Below, in pieces: positions 6,486 through 12,364 of a stretch of DNA of 12,364 bases. A program made the position numbers and the translations under genes. The notes below the pieces were generated by a model. That model was not told the DNA's origin and searched no databases. It worked only from the letters and a program-made list of their open reading frames with translations. Position 1 is the stretch's first letter. The number at the start of each line of letters is the position of its first letter. This DNA is from JAEUIZ01 sp046155605. GTDB lineage: Bacteria > Planctomycetota > Phycisphaerae > Phycisphaerales > UBA1924. The DNA lies in NCBI GenBank assembly GCA_046155605.1, contig JBJXFQ010000099.1:1-12364 (forward strand). The letters are read 5' to 3'.

Positions 6486-6565
6486 GATGATCTCTCCCAT
6501 GGTGCTGGTGGCCGACACGACTCCGCGTGCCGGTAGAGGAAGCATTGGCGCGCCGCGGGATCGGG

Positions 6566-6580
6566 GCGCTCAGAGAGCGC
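6566..6580. other. small hairpin in the 5' flank of the 5214-6485 gene
   Basis: gcgctc and gagcgc form a 6-bp perfect stem with a 3-nt loop, about 80 nt upstream of the start codon at 6485. It lies inside the 268-nt gap between two minus-strand genes. No T-run follows on the minus strand and no clear promoter hexamers were seen nearby. It may be a weak mRNA structure or a partial attenuator. A gtctgcagac palindrome lies at 6717-6726 in the same gap, just beyond the stop of the upstream gene. Confidence 0.25.
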
Positions 6581-6753
6581 GAAGATGGGGGAAATGGGCC
6601 TCTGGAGCCTGCCGGGCGGGTGACAGAACGGGGAAAATTTCGCCCTCCAACGAACAAGTGGCGACCGGGTCAGCCTGCGAGACGATGACAACCCCACACG
6701 GCCACGAGCAGCCCGCGTCTGCAGACTTCCTTTCCGACACAGACCTCCCGCGG

Positions 6754-8058
6754 CTATGGACAGCCCGCGGCGTACTTGGCGAGGAAGCACATGAAATCGG
6801 ACGGATCGACGACTGCACCCACGTCGCAGTTGGCGTACGGGTCCTTCTGGGCGTATTTGGTGACGAAGCACATGAAGTCGTTGACGTCAAGACGCTGGTT
6901 GTTGTCGCAGTCGGCGTAGCAGTTGGGACACGAGACCAACTGCTTCATCCCCGCTTGCGGCAGACCGCCTACGCCATTGAGGTTCCCAGAATGAAAGAGG
7001 CTCGGCCCGCGCCCGTCGTCGTAGACCGCCATCGGTGAATAGCCCAGCGCGCCCGGGGCGACGGCGTGCCAGTTCGACCCGTCGAACTTTGCGACGTATC
7101 TCGCCGGCACGCCGCCAACATGGTTGAACGAACCAGAGATGTAGAGCGCCGGGCCGCTGCCATCATCGAACACGCAGAGGAATCGCGTGTCCGCGCCGCC
7201 GTGGCCTTGCACCCCGGACCACGAGGTTCCGTTCCACTTGGCGAGGCCCTGCACCGAAGCCCCGCCGGCGGACGTGATCACGCCGGCGACGTACAACTCC
7301 TTGCCGTTGCCCGAATCGAAGACTTCCATGTCAGTAATCGCGCCGCAGATGATCCCGGAGCCGAGGGAGCCCCAGGAGTGGCCGTCCCAGGTGGCCGCTC
7401 CCGGGGTTGTCTCGCCGTTGATGGAGTTGAACTGACCCGCGGCATAGATCTTCGGCCCGTCGCCGAGGTCGAAGACTTCCATGTTGATGCCGAACTCGGT
7501 GTCGGCGACGCCGATGGTGTCCCATATTGTGCCATTCCAGCGCTTCACAGAGCCGTAGCGGGAGCCGTAGACCGCCATGCCCGTGCCGTCGTCGTATGAG
7601 CATTGTGGAATGGCGTTGAGCGACGTGCCCGATGTTGGAAAAAAGTTGCTAGGAGTAAGATTCCATGCCAAGCCGTCCCACATCCACATAGGACTTGAGC
7701 TTGATCCGACGGGCCTAGCCTGCACATACAGGCGTGGTCCACGCCCATCGTCCAGTATTCTTGGCGAACCCATGCCATCGAACGCTGGTGCGCCGACTCC
7801 GAGCCGTTCCCATTCGCGACCCTTCCAGCGCACGACCCATCTTTCCGTCGCCACACCGATTGGCCCCTCGACGGCAAAGATCGCCATGCCCGATCCATCA
7901 TCATGCACGATGCCGCGCCCTTCCGTTGGGCTCCATTCAATGCGCACGGGCCGCTGATACCCCGTGACCGTCCAGAACGGAACACAGCCTTGGCCGGCGG
8001 CACCGTTGGCCACGGCCAGTGAGCCGCAGAGCACGATCGCTTGTAGTGACTTGCACAT
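6754..8058 (-). CDS. secreted seven-repeat DDGxG propeller-like protein with short-loop double dockerin
   Basis: This 434-residue protein starts at the ATG at 8058, where GAGG lies eight bases upstream and a signal peptide begins (hydrophobic core 7-18, cleavage near AAG-Q at residue 22). An in-frame ATG at 8088 would add ten residues before it. Seven copies of a V/I-x-D-D-G-x-G-x-x-[LI]-[YF] motif lie with Asp at residues 53, 103, 156, 197, 248, 298 and 347, about 50 residues apart. Most are followed by a block like W-x-G-x-x-W. This suggests a seven-bladed beta-propeller. The tail 377-434 is a double dockerin (CYADCDNNQRLDVNDF..., ANCDVGAVVDPSDF..., KYAAGC) with loops three residues shorter than in the neighbours. 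The second loop looks degraded, with Val where Gly or Asn is usual. It lies 58 nt after the 8117-9869 gene and is probably co-transcribed with it. Function is unknown. Confidence 0.85.
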   Translation of the reverse strand: MCKSLQAIVLCGSLAVANGAAGQGCVPFWTVTGYQRPVRIEWSPTEGRGIVHDDGSGMAIFAVEGPIGVATERWVVRWKGREWERLGVGAPAFDGMGSPRILDDGRGPRLYVQARPVGSSSSPMWMWDGLAWNLTPSNFFPTSGTSLNAIPQCSYDDGTGMAVYGSRYGSVKRWNGTIWDTIGVADTEFGINMEVFDLGDGPKIYAAGQFNSINGETTPGAATWDGHSWGSLGSGIICGAITDMEVFDSGNGKELYVAGVITSAGGASVQGLAKWNGTSWSGVQGHGGADTRFLCVFDDGSGPALYISGSFNHVGGVPARYVAKFDGSNWHAVAPGALGYSPMAVYDDGRGPSLFHSGNLNGVGGLPQAGMKQLVSCPNCYADCDNNQRLDVNDFMCFVTKYAQKDPYANCDVGAVVDPSDFMCFLAKYAAGCP

Positions 8059-8116
8059 AGGAACATCCTCGAGATGACAGCACATCATCCAATCCGGAGA
8101 AGCATCTAATGTTGTG

Positions 8117-9869
8117 TCACCTGGTCTCGACGACGAACTGGGTCGCCCAATCGTTCCCGCTCGTGCCGCCCGCTGATGTGCCGGTCACAAATATGCGACG
8201 GGATTCATTTGGATTCACGAGCGGAGCGCACCATTCCGCTACGAAGCGTGCGGCGATGTCGTCACCATTGATAGACGAGTTGTTGTAGAACGGGATGGAT
8301 GTCCATACGGGCACCACCGACGTAGCAAACTTGTCAGAGTCATACTTGAGCAGGACATAGTCGATGGCCGTCGTTGAACTCGCGCTCCGTCCGGTCACGA
8401 ATATGTTGGCTTCCGAGTTGCCGTTGGTCTCGCCTTGCCCCTGGACGATCTGGACGCGCAAGCCGCGATCGTTCGAGGTCCCGCCGCTGCGGAACCAGAC
8501 TGTGCCAGCAACGTTCTGCCACCACGGATTGAGATTGCTGTCATAGAGGTGTGTCGCGATGGCGCGCTGGCTTGTGCCCGCGATCTGACGCGTGCCCGTG
8601 ATTGCCACAAAGGAGCGCACACCTAATATGGCCTGAACGTCCATGTCAGCCGCCTCATCAAGCGTTTCCGTGCCTGACCCGACGTTCCACTGATGCGCCC
8701 GATAGGGGCTGGCTGGAGTCGGGTCCACGGAGTCATCATAACGGATTGTGAGCATGTCCTTCGGGTGGGTCGAGCCGGCGAGACGCTCGGTGGTGCCTGT
8801 GATAAAGAGTTGATAGTCTTTGATGGACTTGGCACGAACCGGTATGGCGCGGGCATTGTCGGATCCCAAGGCACCCGAATACGCGGTAGCATCGTCCCAT
8901 CTAAACGTCTTCGGCCAGTAGCGGGCGACCTCGCCGTTGCTCGTCTGGGTCAGGCAGTTCTCGTCCTTGATGAGGTAACCGGTGGTGTAATAGACGGGAT
9001 GGTTGCCGTTGGCCGGGTCGTACACGCCGCCGGTGACGAAGATGCAACTGTGGTCTTGGTTCAGTTGGTCCCGAGCGACACCCACACAGACATCTCCGGC
9101 GATATCATCGTAGTTGCCGTTCGACGTGACCCGCTGTGGCGGCATGAGTTCGCACCCATCGGCCTTGGCAAAGCAGAGGGTGACGAGGTCCTTGCCTGTG
9201 CCGAGGCCCCTCGAAGTTCCAAGCACGGCGACATACTCGTAGCCGATGAATGCGAACGACGCTTCGGGCGTCTGATCCGTTATGATGGCCACGGGCTCGT
9301 CATCGCCGTAGAAGATCGGGTTTGGCTGGTGGTTGTAGGTCTTCATCCATTTCAGGTTCAGGTTGTAGTCATAGCAGAGAACGACGATGTCCGTGGTTGC
9401 GACGCCGGCGTCGGTGGTTCCCGTGACGAAGATTCGGCCGTTGGCTGCCGTTGTGTCGGGAGGGACAACGGGAATGACCATGGCGACGGCCCGACGAAGC
9501 GCGCCGACGTTTTCCTCAGTCGCGCTGCTGTCAGGCCAGATGGCACTTGCCTCGGGCGAACCGCCCGCAAGGCCGTACCGAGTCAGCGTGATATAGGCAC
9601 CCGTGTCGTTGCGCGTGGTTCCGAGGACGAACGACTTGATAGGCGTCAGCACAGGGGGCGTGCCACCCGTCTGTTCCTGCCACAGCCCGACGTCCACGGC
9701 CTCGTCGTTGTATCCCGCAGGCGGTGAGGTGGGGAATCGATACGCGTTGTTCGACGATACCTGCGGCTGCGCATTGGCTTTGTTAGCCTGCCCCCCCCCC
9801 AAACGAACCAAGGGCGAACGCGATCGCGGCGACGATACGAAAGGACGGAACGCGAAAGGACAGTTTCAT
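8117..9869 (-). CDS. secreted eight-repeat protein, signal peptide separated by a poly-G frameshift
   Basis: The body, read from about 9811 downward, has no signal peptide and no ATG start, only TTG. In another frame, an ATG at 9869 with an excellent GGAGGT site (seven-base spacing) starts a typical signal peptide (MKLSFRVPSFRIVAAIAFAL). That frame stops at TAA 9783-9785, directly after a run of ten G (9791-9800). Removing one G joins both parts into one 583-residue protein reading GSFGGGQANKANA-QPQ with a plausible cleavage at ANA-Q. In corrected numbering, eight F-[VI]-[TL]-G-T-like strands have their Gly at 83, 150, 217, 280, 358, 425, 493 and 563. The period of about 67 suggests an eight-bladed propeller related to SBBP-type repeats. 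There is no dockerin. It is the first gene of the minus-strand group. Function is unknown. As sequenced the gene is frameshifted, through a real slippage tract or an error. Confidence 0.8.
9783..9869 (-). CDS. 28-residue signal-peptide fragment produced by the frame as read
   Basis: With ten G in the tract, translation from the ATG at 9869 gives the basic N-terminus and hydrophobic core of a signal peptide, then GSFGGGAG, and stops at TAA. It is most likely the severed 5' end of the 8117-9869 gene rather than a separate gene. It is listed so that the severed part is recorded. Confidence 0.55.
   Translation of the reverse strand: MKLSFRVPSFRIVAAIAFALGSFGGGAG
9791..9800. repeat. C10/G10 homopolymer at the signal-peptide junction
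   Basis: Ten consecutive C on the + strand (ten G in the coding sense) lie at codons 24-27 of the minus-strand secreted-protein gene. Nine or twelve would restore the frame. Such tracts are classic slipped-strand mispairing sites and also classic sequencing-error sites. Confidence 0.9.
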
Positions 9870-9876
9870 CGGCCAG

Positions 9877-9882
9877 ACCTCC
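9877..9882 (-). promoter_or_regulatory. strong ribosome binding site marking the true start at 9869
   Basis: GGAGGT on the minus strand, seven bases before the ATG at 9869, is the best Shine-Dalgarno match in the window. It shows that translation begins in the signal-peptide frame, not at the TTG that opens the body frame. The rest of the 9870-10140 gap contains GC-rich palindromes (cccgcgcggg at 9919-9928, gccgg/ccggc near 9947-9965) but no gene or clear promoter. Confidence 0.85.
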
Positions 9883-10140
9883 GCTTCTTCCCGTGCATGT
9901 GCCGGGAGTCATGCCGAGCCCGCGCGGGGACATGAACGCACGCGCGGCCGGCGTATCGGGCCGGCAAACGAATATACAGCATGTGTCAAGGCGTGGTTGC
10001 AGTCGGCGTCGGTTCGAGGGTGATTTCTTCGCAGATTGGGCGTGCGAGATGGCATCGCGTCCTATGCCCACCCCCCGCCACCGGTACTCCTCGCGCTCGA
10101 GCAACCTCTCTTCTGGCCGCGGACGAGGGTGATTGATCCG

Positions 10141-10677
10141 CTACGGCACGGGTCGGCCGCCTGAGAGCGAGAGTTCGGCCTGGAGGGTGCGGTCGTCGCC
10201 GGCGGGGGTGAAAACGGCACGGAGGCGGGCGGTCGGCGCGTCGGCGACGGCGGGCGCGGCGGCCCACTCGGGAACGGTGTCGAGCACGAGCCGATAGAGG
10301 CGCGTGGCGCGGTCGTAGAGGTCCTTCTGCCGCTGCGGATCGGCGAGGTTGGCGTCCCAGACGAGTTCTTGTACGCCCAGTCCCGAAGCGCGTCCGCCGC
10401 GGCCCTCGACGGGGCGATAGAGCTGAACCTGGAGTTGGCCGACGGCCTTGCAGGTGTCGTCCCATTGGTCGAGGAACTCGATGTAGCAGATGAGACGGTC
10501 GCGGCCGCGGGCGTCGCGGTCGCGGCGCGTGAGGGGGTGGATGCGGACGCGACTGGGCGCGAGGAGCGAGGCGTCACCGGCGGCGCTGGTCGCGGCCGAG
10601 GGCGAGCGCGGACGGATCGCGCAGCCCGCGAGCAGGACGAGGAGGGCGAGCGTGGCAAGGCCGACACGACAACGCAT
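10141..10677 (-). CDS. hypothetical outer-surface lipoprotein
   Basis: This 178-residue protein has a lipoprotein signal peptide: a basic start MRCR, hydrophobic residues 5-17 and the lipobox LAGC at 16-19, with Cys19 the predicted lipidated residue. A flexible Ser/Ala/Pro linker follows to about residue 41. The globular part contains RIHPLTRR (45-52), DRLICYIEFLDQWDDTCKAVGQLQVQLYRP (about 60-89) and a Trp/Arg-containing segment 106-139, then a beta-like end. I do not recognise a named family. The IHPLTR...G...IEFLD...K..G.L.V.LY pattern suggests a beta-sandwich. It begins 42 nt after the clpB stop on the same strand, so it may be co-transcribed, but there is no clear Shine-Dalgarno before the ATG at 10677. 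Two further cysteines (64, 76) could form a disulfide. Confidence 0.78.
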   Translation of the reverse strand: MRCRVGLATLALLVLLAGCAIRPRSPSAATSAAGDASLLAPSRVRIHPLTRRDRDARGRDRLICYIEFLDQWDDTCKAVGQLQVQLYRPVEGRGGRASGLGVQELVWDANLADPQRQKDLYDRATRLYRLVLDTVPEWAAAPAVADAPTARLRAVFTPAGDDRTLQAELSLSGGRPVP

Positions 10678-10719
10678 GGGGCGATGGTACCGCGCAGCCG
10701 GTCGGCAATCGGATCGAGG

Positions 10720-12364
10720 CTACTTTGCGACTTTGTTGAACGTGAAGGCGCCGCTGATGAAGTCGGCGCGGAGGGCGTCGCCGGGACCGAACTCGCCGGA
10801 GAGGACGCGGGAGGCCAGAGGGTTCTCGATGCGGCTCTGGATGGCGCGCTTGAGCGGCCGCGCGCCGAAGGCGGGGTCCCAGCCTTCTTCGGCGATCTGG
10901 GCCTTGGCGGCGTCGGTGAGCGTGATGGTCATGTCGCGTTCGGCGAGGCGTTTGCGGAGCCGCACGAGTTGGATGTCGACGATGCGTCCGAGGCTCTCGC
11001 GCTTGAGTTGATGGAAGACGACGACCTCGTCGATGCGGTTGAGGAGTTCGGGCCGGAAGAACGCGCCCGCGGCGGAGGCCATGGCATCGCGGACCTTGGT
11101 CGGCACGCCCGCGGCCTTGCCCATCTCTTCCATCGCCACGCCCGCCGGGCCTCGGCGGAGGATTTCGCGCACCGCAGCCTCGATCTCCCAATCTTCGGCG
11201 CCATGCTCGGCGAGTTCCTGGATCTGCTGGCTGCCGATGTTGCTCGTCATCACGATGATGGTGTTCTTAAAATCGACGGTTCGGCCCTGGCCGTCGGTGA
11301 GGCGGCCGTCGTCGAGAACCTGGAGCAGGACGTTGAAGACCTCGGGGTGGGCCTTCTCAATCTCATCGAGCAGGACGACGCCGTAGGGGCGGCGGCGGAC
11401 GGCCTCGGTGAGCGCGCCGCCTTCCTCGTAGCCGATGTAGCCGGGGGGCGCGCCGATCATGCGTGCGACGGAGTGTTTCTCGCCATACTCGGACATATCG
11501 ATGCGGACCATGGCTTCTTCGGTGTCGAAGAGGAACTCGGCGAGGGCCTTGCAGGTCTCGGTCTTGCCGACGCCGGTGGGGCCGAGGAAGAGGAAGGAGC
11601 CGATCGGGCGGTCGGGGTCGCCGAGGCCTGCGCGGCTGCGGCGCACGGCGTCCGCCACGGCCTTGAGGGCGTGATCCTGGCCGACGACGCGAGCGGCGAG
11701 GCCCTCTTCCATGCGGGTGAGTTTCTGGCGCTCGCTCTCGACGAGGCGCGAGACGGGGATGCCGGTCCACGCGGCGACCACGGCGGCGACCTGCTCGGCG
11801 TCGACTTCCTCTTTGACCATGGCATCGCCTCGGTTCTGCTGCTCGGTGAGTGCTTTCTCGGCGTCGCGGAGGCGCGATTCGAGGTCGCGGAGTTCGCCGT
11901 AGCGGATCCGGGCGGCGCGCTCGAGGTCGCCGCGTCGCTGGGCCTGGTCGAGTTCGGTCTGCTTGGCGTCCATCTGAGCCTTGATGGCCTTGACGGAGTC
12001 GAGTTCCTTCTTCTCGGATTCCCAGCGGGCGGTCAGGGCGCGGTTCTTCTCCTGGAGTTCGCTGAGTTCTCGCTCGACGCGATCGAGTTCGCGGGATTCG
12101 GCGGCCTCGCGGCGCGCGGCCTTGGTGCCCTCGGTCCGCTCGATCTTCAGCGCCTCACGCTCGATCTCAAGTTGGGTGATCCGGCGGCGAAGTTCGTCGA
12201 GTTCGGTCGGCATCGAGTCGTTCTCGATGCGGAGCCGGGCCGCGGCCTCGTCGATGAGGTCGATGGCCTTGTCGGGGAGGAAGCGATCGGCGATGTAGCG
12301 GTGCGAGAGTTGGGCGGCGGCGAGGATGGCCTCGTCGCGGATGCCGACGCCGTGATGGGCCTCA
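10720..12364 (-). CDS. clpB: ClpB disaggregase chaperone, C-terminal 547 residues (runs off the right edge)
   Basis: The frame is open from the edge (first whole codon ends at 12363) to TAG at 10720-10722. It covers the end of nucleotide-binding domain 1 (HHGV, SHRYI, DRFLPDKAIDLIDEAAARLR), the coiled-coil middle domain (about residues 48-195, rich in E/R/K heptads) and all of domain 2. Walker A is GPTGVGKT (visible 261-268), the pore loop is GYIGYEEGG (308-316), Walker B is VVLLDE (329-334), the arginine finger lies in LLNRIDE, and sensor 2 is GARPLKRAI (500-508). ClpB is a cytosolic hexameric AAA+ ATPase that rescues aggregated proteins with DnaK. Compared with E. coli ClpB, about 30 extra residues lie between SNIGSQQIQ and FFRPELLNR (visible about 402-433). 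The start and any heat-shock promoter lie beyond the window. Confidence 0.96.
   Translation of the reverse strand, partial: EAHHGVGIRDEAILAAAQLSHRYIADRFLPDKAIDLIDEAAARLRIENDSMPTELDELRRRITQLEIEREALKIERTEGTKAARREAAESRELDRVERELSELQEKNRALTARWESEKKELDSVKAIKAQMDAKQTELDQAQRRGDLERAARIRYGELRDLESRLRDAEKALTEQQNRGDAMVKEEVDAEQVAAVVAAWTGIPVSRLVESERQKLTRMEEGLAARVVGQDHALKAVADAVRRSRAGLGDPDRPIGSFLFLGPTGVGKTETCKALAEFLFDTEEAMVRIDMSEYGEKHSVARMIGAPPGYIGYEEGGALTEAVRRRPYGVVLLDEIEKAHPEVFNVLLQVLDDGRLTDGQGRTVDFKNTIIVMTSNIGSQQIQELAEHGAEDWEIEAAVREILRRGPAGVAMEEMGKAAGVPTKVRDAMASAAGAFFRPELLNRIDEVVVFHQLKRESLGRIVDIQLVRLRKRLAERDMTITLTDAAKAQIAEEGWDPAFGARPLKRAIQSRIENPLASRVLSGEFGPGDALRADFISGAFTFNKVAK

Noticed and set aside
8693..9727. 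344-codon + strand frame opposite the eight-repeat protein gene
   Set aside because: No signal, motif or ribosome binding site. The minus strand carries regular repeats and explains the region.
9971..9989. Perfect TTGACA and TATATT on the minus strand upstream of the 9869 start
   Set aside because: The two hexamers are only seven bases apart, so they cannot be the -35 and -10 of one promoter, and neither has a partner at 16-18 bases. They may be chance, or a lone -10.

Overview
The window looks like chromosomal DNA of a Planctomycetota bacterium, most likely class Phycisphaerae. The reasons are the visibly high G+C, several secreted proteins ending in a Cys-rich paired dockerin of the type common in that class (NVNDFxCFLN...FAAGC), the TIGQPDAG-type short secreted protein, and tail-fibre-like secreted proteins encoded away from any phage genes. 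No tRNA, rRNA, CRISPR array, transposase or phage structural module was seen.

Layout. (1) Bases 181-1674 (+) encode an ALDH8-type semialdehyde dehydrogenase, probably read from a leaderless message. (2) Bases 1905-4874 (+) hold three closely spaced genes for exported proteins: a YQGRLTD/VGIGT-repeat tail-fibre-like protein, an astacin-family (M12A) metalloprotease, and a 139-residue protein that is half double dockerin. A hairpin terminator follows. (3) Bases 4875-5213 are a convergent intergenic region with one terminator per direction and a purine-rich, octamer-like repeat tract. (4) Bases 5214-9869 (-) hold three more exported proteins, all apparently repeat or propeller proteins. Two end in dockerins. 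The third (8117-9869) has its signal peptide separated from its body by a one-base frameshift in a run of ten G. (5) Bases 10141-10677 (-) encode a small lipoprotein of unknown function, 42 nt downstream of clpB. (6) From 10720 to the right edge (-) lies the C-terminal two thirds of the ClpB disaggregase.

The central 8 kb is in effect a secretome island: six exported proteins in two convergent groups, nearly all with Gln just after the predicted signal peptidase site. Three share the same double-dockerin tail. The most notable observations are the poly-G frameshift at the signal-peptide junction (phase variation, slippage or sequencing error), regular seven- and eight-fold repeats in two unannotated secreted proteins, two dockerin loop-length subtypes side by side, and inverted dockerin-coding sequences flanking the convergent terminators. 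Functions of the secreted proteins are inferred from fold-like repeats only. Only the dehydrogenase, the astacin protease and ClpB can be assigned with real confidence.
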